Shown: positions 15,311 through 22,396 of the stretch, in pieces
How the letters are laid out: every line of letters starts with the position of its first letter
Numbering within the stretch: position 1 is the stretch's first letter
Assembly (NCBI GenBank): GCA_043798715.1
Contig: JAZDOK010000005.1
Location: 1 to 48,721, forward strand
Length of the DNA stretch: 48,721 nt
DNA from: JAZDOK01 sp043798715
GTDB lineage: Bacteria > Vulcanimicrobiota > JAZDOK01
Reading direction: 5' to 3'
The notes under the pieces: model-generated
What the model was told of the DNA's origin: nothing
Seen by the model: only the letters and a program-made list of their open reading frames with translations
Databases searched by the model: none
Translations under genes and position numbers: made by a program

Positions 15311-15358
15311 AACAAACCTCCCGTATAATATTTCTTTACGGGGGGTAGGAGTTCCTCT

Positions 15359-16150
15359 TCATCCGCCCGAGAAATACCTGAAGGTCGCCAGGGCAATTTC
15401 GGCGATGAGCCGGTCGGCCCGCGCTCCATCTGCGCAATCCTTGGTGAGAACCGACAGGGCCACCGGTCTTTCCGGTATTAAGATGATTCCGCAATCATGC
15501 CTGACTCCCTGAATCTCTCCCGTCTTGTTGGCCACTTCGACCCCGGAGGGAAGCAGGAGCGGAATTTTTTCCTGAAACTGCTGGCGCCGCATGATATCGA
15601 GAATCTCCCGTGAGGAGTCCGGGGAAAGAACCTTGCCAAGGTAAAGCTCCGCAAGACAGGCCGTCATGTCCGAAGGAGTGGTGTAGTTTACGTTGGCGGG
15701 CGAGAGAGGATCTATCATGAACTTGCGGCCCAGAAAACTTTTTGCCATGCCGATATTTTCCATGAAACGGGTGACTTCCTCCATCCCGACGAGATCAATC
15801 AGCATGTTGCTGGCGGTGTTATCGCTTATGACGAAGGCCAGGCGGACCAGATCGCGGACTGAAACCTCAAGGCCTCCGTGCATCTCCTGCAGGGCTCCCG
15901 CGCCGCCGACCCGGTCTTCCTCCCTGAGCCTGCGCCTGTCGTCCAGAGAGAAGGCGCCTTCCTCCGCCCGTCGAAAGACCTCCATGACCAGGGGAATCTT
16001 GATCACGCTGGCGGCGGGAAAACTCTCTTCCTCATTTAATAAAAATTCTTCCGCTCCGGCCAGGCCGCGGACAGCCACTCCGACCCGGCCTTCGAAACTA
16101 CCGCATAGCCTCTTAATTTCATGCTCCAATTTTTTATTTTTCTTATCCAT
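15359..16150 (-). CDS. Class A beta-lactamase-like serine hydrolase
   Basis: A 263-residue member of the penicillin-binding-protein/beta-lactamase fold (Beta-lactamase2 type). The serine-nucleophile motif is S48-V-I-K51 in FPAASVIKIPL, SDN is 109-111, and KTG is 209-211 in VANKTGEIQG. The omega-loop glutamate of true class A beta-lactamases (ExxLN) is not evident; the region reads FLGRKFMIDPLSP. No signal peptide is visible, as the N-terminus is a charged helix (MDKKNKKLEHEIKRL), so the protein may be cytoplasmic or exported by another route. A role in antibiotic resistance is therefore doubtful; a peptidase, esterase or other serine hydrolase is equally likely. It follows the FecR-like gene by 15 bases. 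Confidence 0.75.
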   Translation of the reverse strand: MDKKNKKLEHEIKRLCGSFEGRVGVAVRGLAGAEEFLLNEEESFPAASVIKIPLVMEVFRRAEEGAFSLDDRRRLREEDRVGGAGALQEMHGGLEVSVRDLVRLAFVISDNTASNMLIDLVGMEEVTRFMENIGMAKSFLGRKFMIDPLSPANVNYTTPSDMTACLAELYLGKVLSPDSSREILDIMRRQQFQEKIPLLLPSGVEVANKTGEIQGVRHDCGIILIPERPVALSVLTKDCADGARADRLIAEIALATFRYFSGG

Positions 16151-16165
16151 GTCAGCCGCCTTAAT

Positions 16166-17023
16166 TTACTTTGACTTTTTTTTAGGGGACGTCGCGCGGC
16201 GCTGAGCATCCTGAATCCGTCTTATGGCCTCCCGGTCCCTGAAGAGGCTGAGACTCTGCTTCTCCCACTCATCCAGTTTCTCCGCTTTGAATGGCTTCGG
16301 CATGATTATCTTTTTCTCTTTCGGCATAAAAATGGATTCAAAGCCATCGGGGACCGTCATCACCTTGTCCTCATTGATATGCGGGGTGTATTCAGTACTT
16401 CCAAAGAATGAGAGAACGCGCAGGCTCACGCCGTCCGTTGCGATCTCACAGGCTCCCATAGCCGGGCTCAACATAGCGGCCGGCGTATTGACCGAAATCT
16501 TAATTTTTGCATTCCGTTCAACCCAGAGGCGACCGGATTTAAGGTCCAGAAGGACGTCATATTTAATCTTCGGCTCCGCTCCCTTGGCCAGGGTCGTGAT
16601 AAAAAGCTCGGTGGAAGGACCCAGGCCAAAAAATTGTTCGTCTGAGAGGCAGAGGACGGCTGATCCCCCTGCATCCGTCCTGATGGAACAGCCCTGATAA
16701 AATGGCGTGGCATAATTCTCCGCCTGCTCCCATTGCCCGGAGCGCTTCTTCTTTATCATCACTTCGCCTCCCGATGAAGTGATGATCATTTCAGGACGGC
16801 GGACTTTGCGGCCAAACAGAACTAAGGAAAAAAGGCTGAACACAATCAGCGTGATCAGGGTCGCTCCGATCAGGATCACCGGGAGCGGTATATTCTTGAC
16901 CGGGGGCCTGCTGGAACGACGCTCCCTGTACTGTCGCGCAGATGGAATTTTCGCGCTTCTCATCGCCTTCCTGGGATCCTCGCGTTTTACCTTCGGCCTT
17001 TTATAAGAATCGGGTGGTCTCAT
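16166..17023 (-). CDS. FecR-domain-like single-pass membrane protein
   Basis: About 285 residues: a basic cytoplasmic N-terminus of about 45 residues, one transmembrane helix (about 46-70, LPVILIGATLITLIVFSLFS), and a periplasmic part with FecR-like beta strands. These include ITSSGGEVMIKKK, SIRTDAGGSAVLCLSD, LKSGRLWVERNAKIKISVNTP and an adjacent VSLRVLSFFGSTEY. FecR-like domains of this type sense or stabilise surface or envelope polymers; here no sigma factor is adjacent. The C-terminus is a charged helix rich in Lys/Arg. ATG 17023 overlaps the deacylase TGA by one base; GTG 17026 is an alternative. FecR assignment is from strand pattern and moderately sure. Confidence 0.6.
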   Translation of the reverse strand: MRPPDSYKRPKVKREDPRKAMRSAKIPSARQYRERRSSRPPVKNIPLPVILIGATLITLIVFSLFSLVLFGRKVRRPEMIITSSGGEVMIKKKRSGQWEQAENYATPFYQGCSIRTDAGGSAVLCLSDEQFFGLGPSTELFITTLAKGAEPKIKYDVLLDLKSGRLWVERNAKIKISVNTPAAMLSPAMGACEIATDGVSLRVLSFFGSTEYTPHINEDKVMTVPDGFESIFMPKEKKIIMPKPFKAEKLDEWEKQSLSLFRDREAIRRIQDAQRRATSPKKKSK

Positions 17024-18615
17024 CACAATTCACTCTTTCTAAGAACTTTCCCGGCCAGCACCCCGGTGTGATCGCCCGCTTCCACCGCCACCCGACCGTT
17101 GACCAGGACATGCACAATGCCTTCCGGGTACGAATGCGGATTATCAAAGGTGGCGGTATCGCGAATCTTTTCAGGATCAAAGACGACCAGGTCGGCCCAG
17201 TATCCCTCCTTAAGGCGGCCTCTTCCCTGAAGGGCGAGCCTGGCAGCGGGCAGCGAAGTCATCCTGCGGACTGCCTCCTCCAGGGAGAATAGTTTCTTCT
17301 CCCTGGAATAATGACCCAGTACCCGGGGAAAGGTGCCGTAGCTCCTGGGGTGGGGTTTGCCCCTCCCGAGAGGGCCGTATGGCGCGCGGGCGGCGGCGTC
17401 GCTCCCTATTGCCGTCCGGGGGGAGCGGAGGATTTCCTCGACATCTTCATCGCACATGGAAAGGAAGATGGCCCCTACCTTCAAACCCTCATCCCTTAGA
17501 AGATCCAGCACCAGAATAGAAGGCTCTTTTCCAGCAAGGGAAGACGCGGCTTTGACTGAAAGGCCCTCCCAGGAAGCATATTTTTCCGATGGCACGGTGC
17601 TGATTATTACCCGGGACCAGTCCTTCTGTGGGTGCGCCTCGACTTCTTCGAGAATCCTCCGGTATGCTTCAGGATTCCTGAGACGCGAAACAGCCGCTCC
17701 CTCCCCGCCTTCCAGTGCCCAGAGAGGCAGGACCTTGTCCAGACCGGTGGAGGAGGCCGAGTAGGGATACTGATCCCAACCTATGCTGAGGCCCTTCCCG
17801 AGTAAATCATTAAGTAGAGCCAGGGCCCGGGGAGCCTGCCCCCAGTTTCTCTGCCCGGAAGACTTAAGGTGCGAAATTTCCACAAAGACGCCTGATTCCT
17901 CCCCGATACGCGCCGCCTCCCGGATGGCCGGGAGAAGAAGGTCTCCCTCGCTGCGCATATGGGTGGTGTAGATTCCCCCGAAAGGAGGCAGCACCCCGGC
18001 CATCTTAATCAGTTCTTCCGTATCTGAAAAAATAGAGGGCACGTAGATCAGGCCGCTGGAAAGGCCCCAGGCGCCTTCCCGCATGGAGTCGAAAAGCAGT
18101 CTCTTCATCTTCTCCATCTGATCCGCCGTTGGTTTCTTGTCCTCGAAACCCAGAACGCAGGCCCGCAGGTTCCCGTTGCCCACCAGCGTCAGGCAGTTGA
18201 CGGCCACGCCCTGCTTCTTAAGCCGCTCAAGATACCCTCCGACCGAACGCCAGGAGACATCGAGGTCGTATTCCTTTTTCAGATCCCCCTGGACTTCGCT
18301 GTAAAGTTCGCCTTCCAGAGGGGCCAGGGAATTTCCGCAGTTGCCCAGCACCTCGGTGGTGACTCCCTGGCGGATCTTGCTCTCAGAGCGGGGATTGACC
18401 AGGAGGCTCTCGTCGGAGTGGGTGTGAAGATCTATGAAACCGGGAGATATGGCCAGGCCCCGGGCATCAATGACCCGATGAGCCTTTTCATTGGCCATGT
18501 CGGAAACCCCGGCTATCCGCCCGTCCAGAATGCCGACATCCGCAAGATAAGCGGGCTCTCCGCTCCCGTCCAGTAGCATCCCGCCCTTAAGAATCAGGTC
18601 ATATTTCACCGTCAT
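17023..18615 (-). CDS. N-acyl-D-amino-acid deacylase (D-aminoacylase) family amidohydrolase
   Basis: A 530-residue amidohydrolase that removes the acyl group from N-acyl-D-amino acids or related amides. It has the metal-binding HTHSDES (64-70), the zinc-bridging cysteine in EVLGNCGNS (C93), THMRSEGD, the histidine in VEISHLKSSG, and the catalytic aspartate in AIGSDAAARAPYG. It then closes with the small beta-sandwich typical of the family (EGYWADLVVFDPEKI). The stop of the MoaD-like gene overlaps its ATG. A GTG two codons in (18609) sits at a better distance from GGAGG and may be the real start. Placement after AOR and MoaD suggests a shared catabolic unit, but no substrate link is proven. 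Confidence 0.85.
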   Translation of the reverse strand: MTVKYDLILKGGMLLDGSGEPAYLADVGILDGRIAGVSDMANEKAHRVIDARGLAISPGFIDLHTHSDESLLVNPRSESKIRQGVTTEVLGNCGNSLAPLEGELYSEVQGDLKKEYDLDVSWRSVGGYLERLKKQGVAVNCLTLVGNGNLRACVLGFEDKKPTADQMEKMKRLLFDSMREGAWGLSSGLIYVPSIFSDTEELIKMAGVLPPFGGIYTTHMRSEGDLLLPAIREAARIGEESGVFVEISHLKSSGQRNWGQAPRALALLNDLLGKGLSIGWDQYPYSASSTGLDKVLPLWALEGGEGAAVSRLRNPEAYRRILEEVEAHPQKDWSRVIISTVPSEKYASWEGLSVKAASSLAGKEPSILVLDLLRDEGLKVGAIFLSMCDEDVEEILRSPRTAIGSDAAARAPYGPLGRGKPHPRSYGTFPRVLGHYSREKKLFSLEEAVRRMTSLPAARLALQGRGRLKEGYWADLVVFDPEKIRDTATFDNPHSYPEGIVHVLVNGRVAVEAGDHTGVLAGKVLRKSEL

Positions 18616-18854
18616 CCTCCAGATGCTATGGGAAGGACTTCAAGGAAGTCCCCTTCATTAAGCGCCGCCGACTGGTCCAGCCGGCAACCGCCCCTCGAGA
18701 CCAGCTCCACGTCAACAAGGGGAACACCGCAGGCTTTCAGCGCCTTGAAAAGCTCTCCAAGGTTTGAATCAGGCGGAAGCTCGACGGTTAAGACTTCCGT
18801 CTTTTCTTTGAGGTAATACGGAAGATGTCCCAGAAGCTTTACTTTCACTTTCAT
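18612..18854 (-). CDS. MoaD/ThiS-family ubiquitin-like sulfur carrier
   Basis: An 80-residue beta-grasp protein ending in the Gly-Gly tail (PIASGG) that is adenylated and thiocarboxylated in the MoaD/ThiS family. Strands KVKVKLLGHLPYYL and LTVELPPDSNLGELFKAL, and the late LNEGDFLEVLP before the tail, fit the fold. It overlaps the AOR stop (ATGA) and the deacylase start, so the three are translated as a block. MoaD homologues next to AOR genes are thought to serve assembly of the tungsto-bispyranopterin cofactor. Confidence 0.88.
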   Translation of the reverse strand: MKVKVKLLGHLPYYLKEKTEVLTVELPPDSNLGELFKALKACGVPLVDVELVSRGGCRLDQSAALNEGDFLEVLPIASGG

Positions 18855-20692
18855 AAAATAAGGTCCAGCTCCCTTAGCTTTTCGGGGGAGGGAATCCCCT
18901 CCTCGTCCCAGCCGCGATAGAGGTAATATTCCGAGATGAGCTTGCCCCAGTGGGGCAGGCTCCCGGCCGCACCGCCCCCGCGATCAAGGGAGAGAAGGCG
19001 CATGGGGAGCGTGTCATCCTTTCTGCTTATGCCCAGGCGGTTGTTGTACAGGCGCTTGATATTGTGCAGGCGCTCCCCGGCCATCATAAGTTCCCGGACG
19101 TCCATCTCCCACCCGGTCGCCAGGCTCACCCACTCGGCGACCTTCGCCGGCCCCACGCGGCCCCGCACCAGGAACTTGCAGAGGCCGAGCGCATTTAAGA
19201 CATTCATGTAATCCTGCATTATGGCCGCCAGCTCAGACTTCCGCTCCTGGTTAAATCGGTTGAGGTCGCCCTCAAAGCCGATTTCCCCGGGAGGGAGGGC
19301 CCCGTTTTCCACAAAATAGGTCAGGCCCTCCAGATGGCAGGCCCCCCGGTTGGCGGTGGCATAGTTGACCGCCATGGAGGGGAAGGCCCGGGGATCGTGG
19401 TAGGCATACTCCAGTCCCTTGGTTTCTATGGCGAATTCGACTGCGTTTTTACCCAGCCTTCTTGCGGCCGATCGCACTCCCTCTCCCAGGAGTTCCCCGA
19501 TCCCCTCCTTAAGAGCAATTTTATTTACTAGGGCGATGATGGCCTCTGAATCCCCCCAGCGGATGGAAAGTCCCCCGCTCTGCTCAATCGTCAGGATTCC
19601 CTTCTCGAAGGCCTCCATGGCGAAGGCGATGACGCCCCCGGTGGAGATGGTATCCAGCCCCAGGCGGTTGCAGAGATCGTTGGCCTCGATTATCGTATCC
19701 GGGTTCTCATTTAAGCACAGCCCGCCAAAGCCGGCCGCCGTCTCGTACTCAGGGGAGTGGCCCTCATGACCGGCATGCGGACCGGAAGGAACGGTGACCA
19801 CCTTGCCGCAGAGGATGGGGCAGGCAAAACAGCCGTATTTCCGCTTAAAACCCTTTTCGAGAAAGACCTGGCCGCAGGTCTTGGCGGCGCCCTCCTCCCA
19901 GCGGCCGGAGCCGAAATTCCTGATGGGCATGTCTCCGGAAAGCTCCAGGTTCTTGACGAAACCGGCGGTGCCGAAGTTGGTGAGGCCGACCGTCGCCTCC
20001 TTGATGCCACTCATCGAGGAGCGCACCGATTCTTTAAGTCCTTCCGCATCGTGAAGCTCCACTTTTTTCCTGCCGTGTACAACGACCGCCTTGAGATTCT
20101 TGGAGCCCATGAGCGCCCCGAGGCCGCATCTTCCGGCGGCCCGCCCATCGTGTCCCCCGATCATGATTGAGGCCAGGTTCACCAGGTTTTCTCCGGCCGG
20201 GCCGATACAGGCCACCTGGGCCTTCGGGTCGGTCTCCTTCCTGACCTCGTCGGAGGTGGCATAGGTATCCAGCCCCCAGAAGCGGCCGGCCGGGCGGAGA
20301 AAAGCCCCTTCCTCTGAAAGCCGGAGATAGACCGGCTTTTCAGCCTTTCCGGTAATAATGATCGCGTCGTAACCGGTCCCCCGCAACTGCTGGCCCCAGA
20401 ATCCACCCACCGTGGCCTCGCTCCAGATGCCGGTCTGGGGAGAACGCCCGCAGACCGAGGTCTTGCAGGCCGTGGGAACCATGGTGCCGGTCAGGAGGCC
20501 GGCAATGAAAATGAGCGGCTGCTCGGGATGAAGCGGAGCGTGGCGGTAATAATAATCGTGGTAGAGCCAGTGGGCTCCGAGGCCGCTCCCGCCTAAATAT
20601 TTTCTATACAGGCTCTCGTCAATCTCCTCGGTCACGACCGAGGAGTCAAAGAGGTTCACTTTAAGTACCCGGGCCGAAAACCCGCAGGGCAT
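18851..20692 (-). CDS. aor: Aldehyde:ferredoxin oxidoreductase (tungsten enzyme)
   Basis: A 613-residue AOR-family enzyme that interconverts aldehydes and carboxylates using ferredoxin, with a tungsto-bispyranopterin and one 4Fe-4S cluster. The N-terminus VLKVNLFDSSVVTEEID and RKYLGGSGLGAHWLY is typical. Cofactor-binding segments include TACKTSVCGRSPQTGIWSEA and IGPAGENLVNLASIM. The cluster cysteines are in KYGCFACPILCG, with the fourth in ALGLCKFLV near the C-terminus. I choose ATG 20692: GGAGG lies seven bases before it, while ATG 20698 is only one base from the Shine-Dalgarno and ATG 20734 lies inside a palindrome. It opens the AOR-MoaD-deacylase-FecR group. Confidence 0.93.
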   Translation of the reverse strand: MPCGFSARVLKVNLFDSSVVTEEIDESLYRKYLGGSGLGAHWLYHDYYYRHAPLHPEQPLIFIAGLLTGTMVPTACKTSVCGRSPQTGIWSEATVGGFWGQQLRGTGYDAIIITGKAEKPVYLRLSEEGAFLRPAGRFWGLDTYATSDEVRKETDPKAQVACIGPAGENLVNLASIMIGGHDGRAAGRCGLGALMGSKNLKAVVVHGRKKVELHDAEGLKESVRSSMSGIKEATVGLTNFGTAGFVKNLELSGDMPIRNFGSGRWEEGAAKTCGQVFLEKGFKRKYGCFACPILCGKVVTVPSGPHAGHEGHSPEYETAAGFGGLCLNENPDTIIEANDLCNRLGLDTISTGGVIAFAMEAFEKGILTIEQSGGLSIRWGDSEAIIALVNKIALKEGIGELLGEGVRSAARRLGKNAVEFAIETKGLEYAYHDPRAFPSMAVNYATANRGACHLEGLTYFVENGALPPGEIGFEGDLNRFNQERKSELAAIMQDYMNVLNALGLCKFLVRGRVGPAKVAEWVSLATGWEMDVRELMMAGERLHNIKRLYNNRLGISRKDDTLPMRLLSLDRGGGAAGSLPHWGKLISEYYLYRGWDEEGIPSPEKLRELDLIL

Positions 20693-20712
20693 GGTCATAC
20701 CTCCATTCCAGA

Positions 20713-20732
20713 GGGCGACGCATGCGTCGCCC
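20713..20732. repeat. Perfect 20-bp palindrome, REP-like
   Basis: GGGCGACGCATGCGTCGCCC reads the same on both strands. It shares the outer GGGCG...CGCCC arms with a longer palindrome at 35125-35156. It lies 20 bases upstream of the AOR ATG, just before the Shine-Dalgarno, so it could also act as an operator or a leader hairpin. A dispersed palindromic repeat is the simplest reading. Confidence 0.6.
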
Positions 20733-20792
20733 ATACTTTACATTATTCTGTTATTCATTCCGGCCGTCTTAATTCCTGCCCGAAACCGGAAA

Positions 20793-20815
20793 GAGCCCCG
20801 CCGTCGGCGGGGCTC
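20793..20815 (-). terminator. Probable terminator after the lipoprotein operon
   Basis: GAGCCCCGCC and GGCGGGGCTC pair around a 3-base loop, an uninterrupted 10-bp GC-rich stem. It lies 81 bases after the stop of the 491-residue lipoprotein. In the minus direction it is followed by TTTCC, a short U-tract, so termination would be moderate. In the plus direction an A-rich stretch follows only after some GC bases. Confidence 0.55.
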
Positions 20816-20895
20816 CCGGGTGAAAAAATACGGGGTATCCAAGCCCGCCCTTGCGAAAGTCAGCTTCAACTGCGCGTATAGAAAACAGCGAACTC

Positions 20896-22371
20896 TTAAG
20901 GCAAAGGTGTGGGCGTAGGTGTAGGCGTGGCGCCTCCTTCGGTTTCGGTTGAAAAATACGTAAACGGATCCGTGTTTGGCGGAAGCGTAGAGTCGGTATA
21001 CGAAGAGACTACATCCAGTACCAGTGAGATTGGTTGTGGCAGCGAGTAATCAAATCCGGGTTTCTTGCCCGTATGGCGGTTGCCGGCGTCATCTATAAAA
21101 CCCGTAAAAGTAAATCTGACCAACATACCCTGGGGAACAGGTTGACCCGGCAGAGCTATGGTAAGCGTCTTTTTGTCGGGGCTCCAGGACCAATATGCGG
21201 GAACCGGAGCTTTGAATCCCAGGGTTTCTATTGTAACGGCGCCCACCCTGGTGTCCATGGGTTTACTCCAGGTGACAGTAAATGGGCCTCCAAGCATGAC
21301 CATGGGAATGCTGGTTCTGGAGATGGTTGAAGACACTGCATACGGCGCGATAGTATCAACGACCGTAAAAATAAAAGAGCTGGAGGTCTGGCCGCCGGCT
21401 ACCACCTCAACGGGAACAGGGCCGCATCCGCTCAAGCCCTGGGGAACCTGGCAGGTTATCCGGGTGCTGCTCCAGGTGGCAGTTATTCCTGTGCTTATGT
21501 CGCCGAAGAGGACTGTGTCGGCCGCTCCCTGGAATGAACCGAAATTAAGGCCGGTAATGGTGACCGTATCTTTTTCATTTCCAAAGATGGGAACAATGGA
21601 GCTGATACTGGGAGGGACACCGGGAGGGACGCTTGCAATACTGAAAGTCGCATTATTTGCCCAGGCATAGAGCCAGTATCCCTTCCAGGGTTCAAGCACG
21701 CTGTTGCCGTTATTGCATTTAAGCTGGGTCCAGGCGCTGTTTACATAATAATAAATCCGGGCATAGGCCCAGGCGGCGCCGGGAGGGTTTCCGAAGGAGG
21801 TGGCGCTTCCCAGGGTCTTCGTCTCCCCGTTACAGATCATGGTTATGTCGGAGAATTTCTTCGATTCTCTCCGGGGAAAGGGGATGAAGTTCCAGCCATC
21901 ATGCAGGGGACCCGAGGAAATGCTTTCGGTATAAGTTCCACTGGCGGAGATGTTGGAAGCGCCGGCAGAATATGCGTAATAGGCCCTGGTGCAGTCAATG
22001 GAGGCCGCATTCCTGGGATCGGCTAGCTGATATGCAGCTCCATCCCAGTAATAGAGATAATAAGTAAAACCGGAGGTTGAAGTAAGCGAATCAAAGGGGA
22101 ACGAGACGGTGTTCCATCCCGCTGAAAGTGAGTTGCTCAGCGCATCCTTGACTGCACGACCCTTTTCCCCGGAAGAACTCAAGGGCACCGGGTTTGGAGG
22201 AAGAGGCGGAGGCGGGATAAAAGCCGTCTCTACTTCAGAGATTGTCTGGGCCTGCGGCACAGGAACCCCTGAAACCGGCGATGTTCCTCCTCCGGAACAG
22301 CCTGAAAGGAAGATTAGGAGGAGAAAAACATACAGAAAGAGACTTATGGGCGAAAAATTCCCTCTTTTCAT
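20896..22371 (-). CDS. TIG-domain surface lipoprotein ending in a Thr-Pro tail
   Basis: A 491-residue lipoprotein: signal peptide with lipobox LSGC (C25), then a Gly/Ser-rich linker. A repeated module holds SLSAGWNTVSFPFDSLTSTS (first half) and HDGWNFIPFPRRESKKFSD (second half). An IPT/TIG immunoglobulin-like domain follows (SISSIVPIFGNEKDTVTITG and GLNFGSFQGAADTVLFG), then a Big-like domain with SWSPDKKTLTIALPG. It is a shorter paralogue of the 1129-residue protein upstream, aligned over about the first 430 residues. The C-terminus stops inside a TPTPTPTPLP tail, which in other proteins of this island is a linker, so a C-terminal domain may have been lost. GGAGGT precedes the ATG. Surface display is inferred. 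Confidence 0.75.
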   Translation of the reverse strand: MKRGNFSPISLFLYVFLLLIFLSGCSGGGTSPVSGVPVPQAQTISEVETAFIPPPPLPPNPVPLSSSGEKGRAVKDALSNSLSAGWNTVSFPFDSLTSTSGFTYYLYYWDGAAYQLADPRNAASIDCTRAYYAYSAGASNISASGTYTESISSGPLHDGWNFIPFPRRESKKFSDITMICNGETKTLGSATSFGNPPGAAWAYARIYYYVNSAWTQLKCNNGNSVLEPWKGYWLYAWANNATFSIASVPPGVPPSISSIVPIFGNEKDTVTITGLNFGSFQGAADTVLFGDISTGITATWSSTRITCQVPQGLSGCGPVPVEVVAGGQTSSSFIFTVVDTIAPYAVSSTISRTSIPMVMLGGPFTVTWSKPMDTRVGAVTIETLGFKAPVPAYWSWSPDKKTLTIALPGQPVPQGMLVRFTFTGFIDDAGNRHTGKKPGFDYSLPQPISLVLDVVSSYTDSTLPPNTDPFTYFSTETEGGATPTPTPTPLP

Positions 22372-22396
22372 TTCTCAAACCTCCGTATAAATAGAA

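Noticed and set aside
15359..16150. Calling the serine hydrolase an antibiotic resistance gene
   Set aside because: No signal peptide and no omega-loop glutamate motif; the fold alone does not support resistance.
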